Of a stretch of DNA of 64,000 nt, positions 47,801-57,600 are shown one piece after another; within the stretch, counting starts at the first letter, position 1, and every line of letters starts with the position of its first letter. The stretch is taken from contig PTFA01000091.1 of NCBI GenBank assembly GCA_003342895.1, positions 2,587,087-2,651,086 of the forward strand. Reading direction: 5' to 3'. This DNA comes from Casuarius casuarius. Taxonomy: Eukaryota; Chordata; Aves; Casuariiformes; Casuariidae. Below the pieces are notes generated by a model. It did no database searches. It was not told the origin of the DNA and was given only the letters and a program-made list of their open reading frames with translations. The translations under genes were made by a program, and so were the position numbers.

Positions 47801-50800
47801 TCCATATCTGAGTTCAAATACCAGCAATTTCCATTCTGCAGAAAGCCAGCTAGCATTCTCTTTGCTCTATTCACCCTTCTCCACTGTGGCACTAACGCTG
47901 TGTCTGCTCACACAGACCCCAGTGCCAGGTTAACACTAAACCCATGGGCACGTAGAGCTGGGGGTGGTGATGGCCCAGAAAACCCATGGGCCCAGAAAAC
48001 AACACTCTTTCCTGCCAACTCTTACAGGCGAGCCAGGCTGGCAACTCGCAGCTTACTGCAGGAACTTAAAAACAAAGCTATTCTTTGCTTTTTGTTGCAT
48101 TAGTCACCAGTGCCGCTTCGCATTTGCTGGGAATGCTGCTGCTTGTAGTGTCATGTGGGTGCTTTCATCCATACCCAGCTCCCAAGAGCTGCCAGGACAT
48201 GGGGAATATAGCTTATCCCACATCTATTTCTCCTGAACGATCATCCTGTTGGTGACTCATGCTTCTACCATGAACTGCTTCGATCTCATGATTCATTTTA
48301 CTTTTCATACATGAAGCCTAAACACCCACACGCATCAGCACAAGCTAGCCCTCAATTACCCAATGTGTTCAATTCATTAGTCAAACTCCAGTGCTTAGCT
48401 AACGGAAAAGCAGAGCCCTCCGAAGTTTTTATGATTAACATCTGAAGCATCTCAGAGTAATGCGTCCTCTGTCTAGACTAAAGCATCTTTTCTTCCAGTC
48501 CTCTGCTCTGAGGATTCGCTGTGGCTGTGGGGAAGTCGGCGTCTGCCAAAGCCATCGCTGATGTTCCATGATCTCGCCTCATTCCCCGCACAACAGGGCC
48601 ATTGACCCAGGCAGTTCGGGATCCCTCCGCAAGGCCTCCCTTCCCTCCTTGGCCAAGTGAAACGAGGTCAAGGCAAGCAAGGCTCCTGCTCTCATATTCT
48701 ACGCATCTGTACCCTTGCATGGGAGCCTTCCTCCAGAGCGCCAAATGCTGCCTGCTCGCGCATGCAGCGTTCTCCCTAACTCCTCAGCAGGGCGAGGAAG
48801 AAAATGCAGAGAGGTCTTTTCTAAGCTGGTGGCTATGGGGTAGCTATTTGAATAATTTTGCTTTCAAGATCCATTGTATCAGGTCGCAAACAAAGCCAAC
48901 GTTCAGCCATGGAAACCACACTGTGGTTTGTGATACATCCTGGATTCCCTTTCTGCTTAAAATAAGATTTGTCTGTGGTAAGCGGAGAGGATCTTCTGGT
49001 AAATTTTAACCAAGGGCAACCACTGAATTTGCACATTGAAACACCATAGCATCCGAAACAAGGGAGATTTTAGCCGAGTCACCACAAATACTTTCCACCC
49101 TGAAAGCTGAAGGAGCAAGCATGTTTTTTTCCTTTGAAAACTTCAAGCCCAGCTTCTTTCCATCCAGCATTCCCCCTGGATCTCGACTCTGAAGTAATCT
49201 AACAAGTTTAGTTGGAAAGTGATTCAAGCATCTTCCTGCTGTCATTTCCCCAGGAGTCTAAACCTCAGTCTAGCAGCCTAAGCTCACAATGCAGAGCCTT
49301 TCCTCCAGTGCCCAGCCTACATTTTCCTTTGTTCAGTTTTGTTTATTCATTTTTAGTGCTAATCCCCCATTTCCTTGGATATTTCCACACAGGTATCACA
49401 GCCATTTCATCACCACTTAGCTAAATCGTGGAAAAATCTCTTTGTATCTTTCCTTGTAAATCTATCCATGTCAGCCCATGGCTGTAAACCCAATTCACCT
49501 CCAAATCCAACCCTAGCTGCCGGCCCACTGTTAGGCCAGAGCTTTTCAAACTGCCCCCTGTACCCAAGGGGAAGCATCAGGGGAAAGAGAATGCAGTAAT
49601 TCAGTACTATAAACCAACAAAGCCACCTAGGTCCGAGGTCTATGAATACTGCATATATCCTGACTCTCCAAGTTCCTTCTTCAAAATACTAAGCCAGTTT
49701 TCAATTCTGCTAATTTGTTGTGAAAAAGTGCATTTTCTCCTTACTTATTCCCATGCTGTAAAAAAATTCCTTTATTTTTTTACTAGACAAATAATGCTGT
49801 GAACAGCTGAAATTCAGATCTGAAAGTTGCATCTTTAGCCAGCATCTAAAGGTGTGTCAGGATTTTTGTTTTTTTTAACCACAGTGTGAAGCTGAGATAA
49901 CCTATAATGTACAGTGGCAGACTTCCCCATCTTCAGCAGGCTCTGGGTCAGCAGCTTGTGATTTTAACTACATTTACCTCTATTTGATTAAGCAGTGAGT
50001 TGTCAAACTTGAAGCCAGGGATTCTCTTTTCACTGCAGACCACTCCCACGTCCTCAGTGTGCTTGCAGTCGGTCACTCCCCAGCCGTTGGAAGTGCAGGC
50101 GGCCAGGGTGGTCTCCTTGCCGTTACAGTGGACGTTGTCCATCCAAATTCTCCCTGAAGGGGAAAGAAAGCAAAACTGAGGTTCACAGAGATGGTACATC
50201 TCAATTACAGTGATAACTGGTAGAAAAGCAGGTGATGGTGCCGTCCTCCTAATTGTCCTCCTTTGCATCTCTGTGGATTAACATGTCCTTTGGACATAAA
50301 GAACTGCCTGACCTTCAGATCCATTATTCTGTAAGAAACATCAGGGCTATTTCCCTTGGCTGCCCCAGCTTCTTACCAGCAGCTCTAACACGTTTGGTTG
50401 GTTAATCACCAGACGATGGATCTGCCAGCCCTCTCCGGGCTCCCCAAACAGCAGGGCAGGAAGAACTCCTGCGAAGCCTGGCTCTGTCATTTGAGGAAGG
50501 CATGATTCCCCATGGCACGAGCTCTCTGCATCAGGATTTATCCAGCACTATCCTGGCATGCAGAGAACACTCACTCCCATTAAATCACGTGGCAATACGT
50601 TTCTGCTTTATTTTCAAGTGTCACAGTCTCTCTCTCTCTAGGAAATCTTCTCCTCTACCCCAAGAGCCAAAATCCACAGCTTGGGACAACACTCAAGGTT
50701 TCACATTTCACTCGAATCAACATTAAGGCCTGCTTGCTCTTTTATGGGCAGGTTTATAGGTATGAGCACTAACAAGTGATGCTAAGTAAGAGAAAGGCAG

Positions 50801-52263
50801 CACATTTATCCCTGCTGTAGTGGAATTAATCAGTCCATGGGTTACATCAACAGTGTGCCAGTCTTTAATCTCTGAAAAAAAATTCCCAGTAGGCCAACAT
50901 TTAACTAACAGCACATTAAGACAGACAATTAAATGCATCTATTGAGGTCCGAAAGCTACGTACTCTCACACAGCTATTCTACCTCAAGCAATATGATTTT
51001 AATAATTCATTGCTACCTATAACAAACATTCAACTTTCCAAGTCTTTGTTCAACATATATTTGGGCACAAGATTTGATGAGGTGTAGTCTGTGATTGCCC
51101 ACACAACCATCACATACAATTTCAAAGACCAAGAGAGAAAGGACACACACAGTTTGATGAGTGAAGAGCTCTTCCCCACCAAAACCAGCCCGAGTGTCCC
51201 AAAGAATTACCATAAATGTAATCCTATGTAGGACATGAAGCATGCATGCTCCTTTGGGATTTTATGGGCTAATCTGTGGTGCACAATATGATGCACAAGT
51301 TTCTAAAGAGGCTAACAGGAAAAAAATATATGATTTCTATAGCATTGTATAGGTCCACCTGGAGCCTAAACAGTTCAGAGAAATAAAAGACAGGAGGAAG
51401 GAGCTGTCAGAGGCCATACTGGGCTCACTGCGAGGCCACAGAAGAATGGAAAAAGGAACAATCAACAAATTGTTTGTGGGTGCAGCTCCCCTTCTGCCTC
51501 TCCATACTCGCTGCAGAAGAGCCTGCTATGCTCATCCGCCACTGACTGCTCCCCAACATCCCCTGCCAGCGTTTGCAATGAGATCTGCCCCTTCGGCTCT
51601 GATCATTCCTTGGCTTGTTTCAGTCAGAACAAGCAAATACCTATTGTTTAAACCATTTAACCTAATGGGACACTGATATAATGAACTTCTGCTTTGCCAG
51701 GCACCTGTTTCTGTTACATTTGTAGGAAGTATCACTACTTCCTAAATTTGACCAACAGATCAAGAATTACTGGGAGTTGGAGACAGCTAGTACAATACTA
51801 TTGCTCTGGAGTTTCCTTACCTTCTCCTTTTCCATACTTTGAGCTTGGTAGCCAGGACACAGCCTCCACGTAGCCCAGCTCCCTGCAGACCACGTGAGCG
51901 GCATGGATGGAGAAGTCATCATCGCACACTGTGCCCCACTCGCCACTGTAAAACACCTCCACTCGGCCTTCGTTGTGTTTTCTTTTCTGCCCTGCCAGCC
52001 GCAGCTGGATCTTGGGAACATTTGCCGGCCTCTGAGGGGGCTGGTACACTTGTGGGGGTGGCTCAGGGTAACCGGGGAGGTAGGGCCAGTGTTCGTACTG
52101 GGCAAGGCCCAGCGGGCTCAGGGAGGTGACGAACAACAGCGCGATGAAACAGTGGTTATGGTTAAAACCCAGGAATCTTTCCATTTTCAGTGCTCACAGT
52201 TCTCAGAGCCAAATCCTCTGCTAGCAGCTGCCAATCAGTGCAGGTAGGTACTGTGTGGCTGTC
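10407..52263 (-). CDS. LOXL2: LOXL2, lysyl oxidase homolog 2 (whole gene span, 13 coding exons)
   Basis: A secreted copper amine oxidase that deaminates peptidyl lysine in collagen and elastin to allylysine. Coding exons in order are 52184-51821, 50153-49978, 35540-35329, 29010-28788, 27143-26960, 22689-22538, 21765-21598, 17235-17070, 16870-16627, 13690-13575, 13027-12891, 12117-12006 and 10486-10407. The sum is 2334 nt (777 residues) with every phase matching. Signal peptide is about 1-28, SRCR domains about 61-162, 191-305, 329-428 and 438-547, and the catalytic domain about 551-755. Copper ligands are His629, His631 and His633 (HDCHRHYH). Lys656 and Tyr692 match human Lys653 and Tyr689, which form the lysine tyrosylquinone cofactor. 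N-glycosylation sequons corresponding to human N288, N455 and N644 remain. Human comparisons are from memory. Both termini match LOXL2 rather than LOXL3 or LOXL4. Confidence 0.97.
10487..12005 (-). other. LOXL2: LOXL2 last intron, 1519 bp
   Basis: This is a GT-AG intron. It contains a + strand AATAAA at 10907-10912 and a minus-strand AATAAA at 11207-11202. Use of the latter would cut transcripts before the last exon. No gene was seen inside. Confidence 0.8.
12006..12117 (-). CDS. LOXL2: LOXL2 catalytic-domain exon ([17 protein letters not shown])
   Basis: It encodes [20 protein letters not shown] and then [18 protein letters not shown], near identical to human except Cys for Ser in CRCRYDG. 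The acceptor is TTCCCAAG and the donor ATAG|GTGAGA. It contributes catalytic-domain cysteines and the conserved fold end. Confidence 0.97.
12118..12890 (-). other. LOXL2: LOXL2 intron, 773 bp
   Basis: This is a GT-AG intron (donor GTAAGG, acceptor TTCCCAAG). Nothing beyond intronic sequence was seen. Confidence 0.8.
12891..13027 (-). CDS. LOXL2: LOXL2 catalytic exon with cofactor tyrosine
   Basis: It reads [20 protein letters not shown] followed by [12 protein letters not shown] and [13 protein letters not shown]. The Tyr of WDVYRHD (residue 692) matches human Tyr689, the partner of Lys653 in the lysine tyrosylquinone cofactor. The acceptor is TCTTCTTATTCAG and the donor CAG|GTAAGG. Confidence 0.97.
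13028..13574 (-). other. LOXL2: LOXL2 intron, 547 bp
   Basis: This is a GT-AG intron with a slightly weak donor (GTATAT). No other feature was seen. Confidence 0.8.
13575..13690 (-). CDS. LOXL2: LOXL2 catalytic exon with copper-site histidines and cofactor lysine
   Basis: It reads [20 protein letters not shown] and then [19 protein letters not shown]. With the CH from the preceding exon it completes the HDCHRHYH copper site. Lys656 in EGHKASF matches human Lys653. The N-glycosylation sequon NGT matches human N644. The donor is GCAG|GTATAT and the acceptor CTCGTAG. Confidence 0.97.
13691..16626 (-). other. LOXL2: LOXL2 intron, 2936 bp
   Basis: This is a GT-AG intron. A + strand (antisense) frame at 14444-14875 is open for 143 codons but matches nothing I know. 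A purine-rich run lies at 16281-16302. No mobile element was recognised. Confidence 0.75.
16627..16870 (-). CDS. LOXL2: LOXL2 exon opening the lysyl oxidase domain
   Basis: It begins (T)[20 protein letters not shown] and continues [18 protein letters not shown], then the [20 protein letters not shown] block and [10 protein letters not shown]. The [19 protein letters not shown] start is the lysyl oxidase signature boundary after SRCR4. The donor is CACAG|GTGAGT and the acceptor CTCCTGCCAG. Confidence 0.97.
16871..17069 (-). other. LOXL2: LOXL2 intron, 199 bp
   Basis: The shortest LOXL2 intron, GT-AG, separating SRCR4 from the catalytic domain. Confidence 0.85.
17070..17235 (-). CDS. LOXL2: LOXL2 exon, second half of SRCR4
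   Basis: It begins [20 protein letters not shown] and continues [20 protein letters not shown] and [10 protein letters not shown]. It carries the C-terminal SRCR cysteines. The acceptor is CTTCTGTCCAG and the donor GAGA|GTGAGT. Confidence 0.96.
17236..21597 (-). other. LOXL2: LOXL2 intron, 4362 bp
   Basis: This is a GT-AG intron. It contains an A-rich run at about 18834-18852 and a short CA repeat at about 19568-19582. No gene, RNA or mobile element was recognised. Confidence 0.75.
21598..21765 (-). CDS. LOXL2: LOXL2 exon, first half of SRCR4
   Basis: It begins [20 protein letters not shown] and continues [20 protein letters not shown] and [16 protein letters not shown]. The NGT sequon matches human N455. 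It is phase 0 at both ends (168 nt), so skipping would keep the frame but break SRCR4. Human has a KK just before LRL, here Asn-Gln. Confidence 0.96.
21766..22537 (-). other. LOXL2: LOXL2 intron, 772 bp
   Basis: This is a GT-AG intron with acceptor ATGCCCTGCAG. Nothing else was seen. Confidence 0.8.
22538..22689 (-). CDS. LOXL2: LOXL2 exon, second half of SRCR3
   Basis: It begins (G)[20 protein letters not shown] and continues [20 protein letters not shown] and [10 protein letters not shown]. Spacing and cysteines follow the SRCR pattern. The acceptor is TTTTTCTTCAAG and the donor CAG|GTGAGC. Confidence 0.96.
22690..26959 (-). other. LOXL2: LOXL2 intron, 4270 bp
   Basis: This is a GT-AG intron. 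Frames of 60-150 codons on the + strand, such as 23969-24421, match nothing known. No mobile element was recognised. Confidence 0.75.
26960..27143 (-). CDS. LOXL2: LOXL2 exon, first half of SRCR3
   Basis: It begins [20 protein letters not shown] and continues [20 protein letters not shown] and [20 protein letters not shown]. The acceptor is GTCTTGCAG and the donor CAAG|GTAAGA. It follows directly on the proprotein cleavage region. Confidence 0.97.
27144..28787 (-). other. LOXL2: LOXL2 intron, 1644 bp, with minisatellite
   Basis: This is a GT-AG intron holding the 17-bp AT-rich tandem repeat at 27352-27463. No gene was seen inside. Confidence 0.8.
27352..27463. repeat. 17-bp AT-rich tandem repeat, about 6.6 copies
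   Basis: Near-perfect copies of ATTATATTTCTATTTTT start at 27352, 27369, 27386, 27403, 27420 and 27437, with a partial copy at 27454. Six identical units suggest recent expansion and probable length polymorphism. It lies about 210 bp upstream (in LOXL2 sense, 3') of the SRCR3 exon. Confidence 0.95.
28788..29010 (-). CDS. LOXL2: LOXL2 exon, end of SRCR2 and proprotein cleavage region
   Basis: It begins (K)[19 protein letters not shown] and continues [37 protein letters not shown] and [11 protein letters not shown]. The NAT sequon matches human N288. GFRK-A aligns with the human PACE4 site RFRK-A, but position P4 is Gly here. The acceptor is ATTCCCCTAAG and the donor GAG|GTGAGG. Confidence 0.96.
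29011..35328 (-). other. LOXL2: LOXL2 intron, 6318 bp
   Basis: This is a GT-AG intron. A short 20-bp direct duplication (GCATGTAAAGCTGTGG repeated) lies at about 32496-32531, and there is one unresolved base at 31119. No gene or mobile element was recognised. Confidence 0.75.
35329..35540 (-). CDS. LOXL2: LOXL2 exon, start of SRCR2
   Basis: It begins [20 protein letters not shown] and continues [40 protein letters not shown] and NAKVYK. It matches human [20 protein letters not shown]. The acceptor is TTTGCTCGCAG and the donor CAA|GTAAGA. Confidence 0.97.
38751..38808. other. Assembly gap (20 N) followed by 38-base poly-A
   Basis: Positions 38751-38770 are N and 38771-38808 are uninterrupted A on the + strand. 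The gap length is probably a placeholder. The A run may be the tail of a retrotransposed sequence whose body falls in the gap, or a simple homopolymer that broke the assembly. Confidence 0.9.
41369..42064 (-). other. Unexplained 231-codon open frame in LOXL2 intron (sense strand)
   Basis: The longest open frame in the window that is neither an exon nor antisense to one. It starts at an ATG (minus strand, 42064) with [14 protein letters not shown]. Its middle is Ala/Gly/Pro-rich and the C-terminal third has a protein-like, basic character ([20 protein letters not shown]). I do not recognise the family. The GC-rich stretch at 41650-41900 by itself lowers stop frequency, so chance is possible. 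Confidence 0.2.
45556..45582. repeat. TG microsatellite followed by poly-G
   Basis: About seven TG dinucleotides run directly into about 13 G. A simple repeat likely to vary in length. Confidence 0.9.
46882..46910. repeat. Perfect 11-bp inverted repeat, 7-base loop
   Basis: ATCTCCCACTG at 46882-46892 is the exact reverse complement of CAGTGGGAGAT at 46900-46910, with loop AGATTTC. It could form an RNA or DNA hairpin within the LOXL2 intron. The stem is too short for a typical pre-miRNA on its own. Confidence 0.85.
49978..50153 (-). CDS. LOXL2: LOXL2 exon, second half of SRCR1
   Basis: It begins (G)[20 protein letters not shown] and continues [19 protein letters not shown], then [15 protein letters not shown]. 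It is near identical to human from the [13 protein letters not shown] block on. The acceptor is TCTTTCCCCTTCAG and the donor GAG|GTAAAT. Confidence 0.97.
50154..51820 (-). other. LOXL2: LOXL2 intron, 1667 bp
   Basis: This is a GT-AG intron inside SRCR1. Nothing but intronic sequence was seen. Confidence 0.8.
51821..52263 (-). CDS. LOXL2: LOXL2 start exon (CDS from 52184)
   Basis: The acceptor CTTTCCTTTCATTTCAG ends at 52264 and is followed by 79 bases of 5' UTR. The ATG at 52184-52182 opens [20 protein letters not shown], then [13 protein letters not shown]. The hydrophobic core at about residues 12-27 and the GLA-Q boundary give a signal peptide cleaved near residue 28. SRCR1 starts at about 61 ([20 protein letters not shown]). 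The first residues MER match human. An upstream non-coding exon is implied by the acceptor. The donor is GAAG|GTAAGG. Confidence 0.95.
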
Positions 52264-55200
52264 CTGAAATGAAAGGAAAGTTTGTGTAAGGCTTGGTAAT
52301 GACATGGATTTCATATCTCTTGCTTCAGCAGAAGATAAAGCTATGGAAGAGACCATCCAATGCTGCCTGTAAAAAACAAAGTCAAGTAAATTATATTTTG
52401 TGAGGTGGAAGAACAAACTGGAAAAAAGAAATACCCATGAAAGCCATTTGCAAGTTTGGGCCAACTTGCCAGTTTTGGCTGGAAAGTATTTTTTCCAGGG
52501 CAAAAATTCCACAGGTCACAAGTGCTAGCAGTAGGATTTTCCTACTCCTCTGAAAATCCAGTAGTTCAGTGCCTCTAGTAGGCTTTGGCCAGCCTAGGTT
52601 CAAATCCTACCAGGACAGGACTGAACCACATTTCTCCCACACCCCCTTTGACAATGGAGCCAAATTCATCATTTAAACAACAGAAAACCAGAAGGAAAAT
52701 GAAATGTATTCTAACATGGTCAGAAGCGGGGTTTATGTTGAAGTCTGTTTTCCCAGGACGATGATAGAGGGTTTGTTTCCGTTACTGCACGCCGGGCTGC
52801 ATCCGTACAGAGTTGATGTATGTTACTGTACACAGACACTTGCAGAAGTAAGTTTTGTCTAGCCTTGTCTGGTGAACACTAACCGCTCTTCAGCCTTCGG
52901 TTGCTAAGTCTAGACAGGGACTCACTTGTCACAATTGCTACATCCTTCTATAAGCTAGTCAGTTAAGGCATGAACTGGAAACTTTTTGGCTCATTAAAGG
53001 AACTTCACCCAAATATTGTACAGAGTTCAGTATTTGATCATTTGCGGCCCCTTCTCACTCACACACTCACCTTCGTTCAGGCACCCAGCACAGGGAGCGG
53101 TCAAGTTGCACATGGCCGGGTTAACACTTGAATAGTTTCCAAATGAAGCAACGCCAGAGCAGTGGGAAAAAGCTCCCCAGCTCTTTAAAGCTCCATTATT
53201 TCCTGGCAACTACCAAAGGGGAGGTGGGAGGAGATATCTGGCTCTGCAAACAGACGTCTAGAAGCAAAAACCCTCCAGTATTTTTGCTAGGTCTTAGCTA
53301 TCCCCAAAAAGTGACGAGAAGATGACATACACATGTGACAGCAGTGAAATGCATTAAGCAGCTTTTCAAGGTAGAGAGGAAATGCATCACAAACCCCAGG
53401 CAATTAGTCTGAAATTGAGGAGACATCACATCAAAGCTCAGCCCTGATGCTGACATGCTCTGTGACCTCAGGCAAACCACTTCCACCGCTGTGCCTCAAT
53501 TTCCCCCGGGTTAAACAGGGCTGATGACAGTGAACTTCCACCTAAAGTGCTCTGAGACCTGGGGAAGGAGAGGCATCTGCTCAAGAACCACACGTGAAAT
53601 AGAAGCACGCGGGTTAAAAGTCTATCACTGCATATCAGGGAAGGCAACGGGAAAAGTAAGGTGGGACTCAATGAGAGATCTACCTATGCTAAGGGGGTCG
53701 GGAAGGGGGAAAATACGGGCACAAAATTCTTGAGAGTATTGTTTTTGAGTAAAAATGTGGTTTCAAGGAGTCAGGAGGAACCAGGGACTCTCACAGCAGT
53801 TTTACCAGATTGAGATTTATAAGTTTTCGTAAGGCACTCTAAGAAATACTAGCATGGAAACAAAAGTATTTTTAGAAATTTTGCAGGTCAGAGTTGGAGG
53901 GGAAGAGAGGAAGGAAGTACAATTGCTTTCACGAGGCTGCTCTCCTCCAGGAGCAAAGGGGATTTCCCAAAGAAAATGCAGTCAATGGGGCAGGATACAT
54001 TTGTTTTTATAAAAATTAAAGGCTCCTGAGTAAAGACATTCATACTAGTCAGACATGCCTGACTTCAACACCTAGCAGCACGGATTTCACAAGAAACCTC
54101 TTACAATGTTTGCCATGGAGACAAGATGATTTTTTTGCTCATGTGTTTATCCTCTGGGCTGAGTGATTGCTGTGAATAGTATTTAAAAGAAAAAAACAGT
54201 ACCCCCTGTAGTCAGATCATAACGGGGAAGAACAACGTACGTTAGTTCCAAGTCAAACACTGAAGGGGGAAAAAAGATGGAGCGAGGCAGCGTCTCCCGA
54301 ACAGAGGCAGGAGCGGCAGGCCTGAAGGCCACGACTCCTTTGTGCAGGGAGACGGAGAATAGAAACTTGAACCCAGCAGAGGACTACTAGATTTCAGAAA
54401 ATCTGGTTTCCAGTTCTGATCTTCTTCAAACATCTGTTCTGACCTAATTCAATTTAGCTGTTTGTCTCCTGTTACTGCATAAATTGGCTTTTGGATTTAA
54501 TAAGCCCAAGCAAATATTAGTAAAAAACTAAGCGAGACTGAAACAATCTTTCTCCAAAAACTAAGATGGGGGGGTAGCAGAGCCCTGTTTTAGCTGAAAG
54601 CCACACAGTCTGGGTTTCTAAGTAAGCCCTTACAGCTACATGTGGGCTGTCGCACACATACAAGAACGCAGTGCCCTGTGTTTACATATTGCTGGGATCT
54701 TCCGAAGGGTCTGGGTGGTCTTGCCGTGTAGCAGGCAGCCCCACGACAGACGCTTCAGGAGGCAAAGCCAGAAAATCTGCGGCGAGTAGCCTTACAGTCA
54801 AGTCTCGAAAGACCTCTAGCTCCCAAGAGAGGAGGTGGCATATCACCATAATTAACAGAATAGGACCAGATCCCCTCTAGGTTACAGTTCTGCTTATGAT
54901 ACTCCAGAAAGCTCAATAATAAACTAAACAGGAATACTTTGCAGAAGGAAAGGACTAAATAGTCTGTAACCAGCAGGCCAGCACATTTCACTTACCCCTC
55001 TCGTGCCAAGGCAAACGATGACCAGCGGTAACTCTGCTCGCAGGTTAACGGGGGTCTTTCACAAGCAGAGGCCAAGGGGTAGCTAGAAGCAGCGTAACTC
55101 TGCTCTCTAGGACTGCTTTCTATCCAGACCAAAGCTCTTGGGTTATTTTACTGAAGGGCTTCAGCCAAAAGACACAAGAATCTGGAGAAACTGTTCAGAG

Positions 55201-57050
55201 GCAGGATGTAATAGCTACCAGCTGAGCTCCCTGAAGTCTTAATTAATAAAGCAGACAGACCAATGCAAGATGCCAGAGCCTAAGAAAACTGCCGGGTCAG
55301 GCAACCCAGGAGCCCCGCACTCCAAACAGCAACCACAGGCTGCTTTGCTTTTGCTCCCCAAAAGCTTAGAGACTTTGGGAGTCGGACAAGAGTAGGAAAA
55401 ACATCATTTATCGTAGAACTTAATGAAAACTGGACGAGGGAGGATAAGATTCCCCGAGAGCCGATTGCTCGGCAGAGGGAAGTTGGACTAGCAAGAAGGT
55501 ATTTTAATGAGCCTGTGAACGCTGCCCTGAACCTTCGCCACGGAGAACAACTCGGGGCACACGGGTCTCACGGTTAGGTAATACAGCATCCTGCCTCATC
55601 TCCGTTTGTCAGGATCCTCCAAGGATCAGCTAAGGCTCCTGAAGGGCCACTGGAGAAGGGACTGGAAAAACATCCGCGAGTGCCCATTCCAGCCCGATTC
55701 CACCTGAGAAGTGAATCTCAAAGGAACCTCCAAAAGAGCAGAGCACGGCAATCCCATGCGCTTCACGGGGCAACACCGCAGCGCGTACTAGCAACCACAG
55801 TCTGCTCTTCCTTCGGGTCGCATCACCATCCGCTCCAGAACAGTCACACATTCAACCATCGGGAGCCGAAGCTCTCACAGGGTCCGCAGTACCCCAGCAA
55901 TAAAGCCCTACACACCCAGAGGTCTTGTTTATCGAGGTACTTAAGAGAAAGTATTCAGACTAATAGTCGCCATGTCAGGAAGAGCAGAAGCCAGGGGAAT
56001 TTGAACGCAGGCAGCTGGCATCCCCGAGAACGCCGTACAGCTTCTTTCACTCCATAGCACCCAACAGCCACGCGAGCTCTGCATTTATTCTTCCTGGCTC
56101 CTCCCGCAATCCCTCTCCTTGGCTACAAGACGCTAGTTGTACTGCACCAGGATCAAAGGAAGTTGTCACTGCTCCGGAACAGGAGCACTGAGGACTCGGT
56201 GACAGATCCACTTCGGAGCATTTAAAGAAACAAACGAGGATGGTCTGTATGGGATAGGAGCCAACTGCACACACAGATTGATGGGGGCATCATAAGCCAC
56301 AACAACAACAACATTTAATAAGGAAAATATTTAGATAAACACACTCATCTGCTGCTATGCTCGAGATCTGGACATGTTTTTTTCCCCAAGTCTCACAGGG
56401 AACTGCACATGCTGAACTCCCTAAAAAGAAATCTAGGCTTAATTTGCAAGACACTCACGCTGGCTATTCCCTCTACGCCAGGGCTTATTCCTCCTCTTGT
56501 ATCCTTCTGTTAATGGCCTCCAGACTTCTTAATGACATAAGCCTACACGTGCATATTATGGTCTCTCCATTCAAGAGAATCCAGGACAGAACACTAAAAA
56601 CTTATTCAATAAGTTCAATGGAGAAGCCAGGAAAATACTGCAGGTCTTCTGGCTCTCTGTCTGGTGCTTCAGGCTGTAAGATTACTCTCCATCTTTGCAT
56701 TAACTTGTAATTTAAGGCGTGCGCCTGCAAGCTGCTGACTCGGCCCTTTTCACAGCTCCAGTCTTGGTCTTGAAAGGAACAGATGGGCACAGAGGCTTGC
56801 AGGGAAACGTGCAACAATTCAGTTTCAAAATATTGAGCTTTTATTCTTCAGAGAACTCACTAGGTGAAACTAATACGGCATTCACCTCCCCGTATCAAAA
56901 GCTTGCTCCTACCAGCAAGGATCCCTTTTTTAATTTTACCAAATCATCCAAACAATAGATCAACTCAGACAAGACACAAAACACCAGCTTTCCTGCTCCC
57001 CTCCTTATCCGGACGACAAAAGGGAAGTCTGGAGCGGTTGATTTGAGTCC
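52264..57050. other. LOXL2 upstream region / probable first intron
   Basis: No recognisable coding exon. It contains one strong minus-strand donor at 53070/53071, listed separately. Other open frames are short and resemble nothing known. Confidence 0.6.
53071..53190 (-). other. LOXL2: Candidate LOXL2 5' UTR exon (donor well defined, 5' limit uncertain)
   Basis: The minus-strand donor GAACGAAG|GTGAGTGTG is close to consensus and lies 807 bp upstream of the acceptor of the LOXL2 start exon. A CTTTAAAG sequence about 100 bases further upstream could serve as a weak TATA-like element. An ATG at 53113 would open a 23-codon upstream ORF that, after splicing to 52263, stops at TGA before the LOXL2 ATG. 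Identification rests on the donor and position only. Confidence 0.3.
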
Positions 57051-57089
57051 TTTGTGCCTGCAGCTCCAGCAACGCTCTACTTGGCTTGC

Positions 57090-57600
57090 ATGACGCGGGG
57101 CATCCATCAGGAGGAAGGAACAATCGGCACCGGACCACCGCTGGCACGCGTGGCTCTCAGCCAGGAGCACCGAGCAGTTGCTATCCGGCCACTTGGAACA
57201 GCATCGCACCAGCAGTGCAACCTGCATCTTCAATCCCGCGCCCCGCTGCCCGAAGCGCGTTCCTCGGCAGGCTCGCCCACCCCGCGGCAAGCGCCCACCC
57301 CGCTACCGTGCGAGCGGTGCTGCGGCCAGCACGGGGCCGCTTCCCCGCTGCGCCGCTCTCCAACCCCGTTGAAGCTGGTGGAAACATTACCGTTTGCGTC
57401 AGCAAGAGCCCAGGTCAGGTATACGTTCTGCTACTGTTCAGGAGGCTCGTCTGCCCCAGGCAGCAGGGCTAACGCTTTCGCAGACGAACCCCCACTGCCT
57501 ATAACCCAAAGCAGGCCGAGGAGCAGAGCCCGCTCATCCGCGCCAGCCCCTGCAGCGATATCACTGAGGCTCCTTCAGCCATATATTATTGACAGACCAA
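57090..57600 (-). promoter_or_regulatory. LOXL2: CpG-rich block with TATA-like box, candidate LOXL2 promoter
   Basis: The region 57230-57370 has about 19 CpGs in 120 bp by eye, far above its surroundings. On the minus strand an AATAATATATGG sequence at about 57576-57588 lies just upstream of the GC-rich part, so transcription could start near 57550 and run toward LOXL2. A weak donor (ACG|GTAATG) lies at about 57390. The + strand frame 57054-57827 is open because of base composition and starts at GTG. Confidence 0.35.

Larger units (their letters stand above)
35541..49977 (-). other. LOXL2: LOXL2 largest internal intron, 14.4 kb
   Basis: This is a GT-AG intron between SRCR1 and SRCR2. It contains a 20-N gap with poly-A (38751-38808), one unresolved base (41050), a 231-codon sense-strand open frame (41369-42064), a TG/poly-G microsatellite (about 45556-45582), a short TA repeat (about 46130-46142) and a perfect hairpin (46882-46910). 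No exon of a known gene was recognised. Confidence 0.75.
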
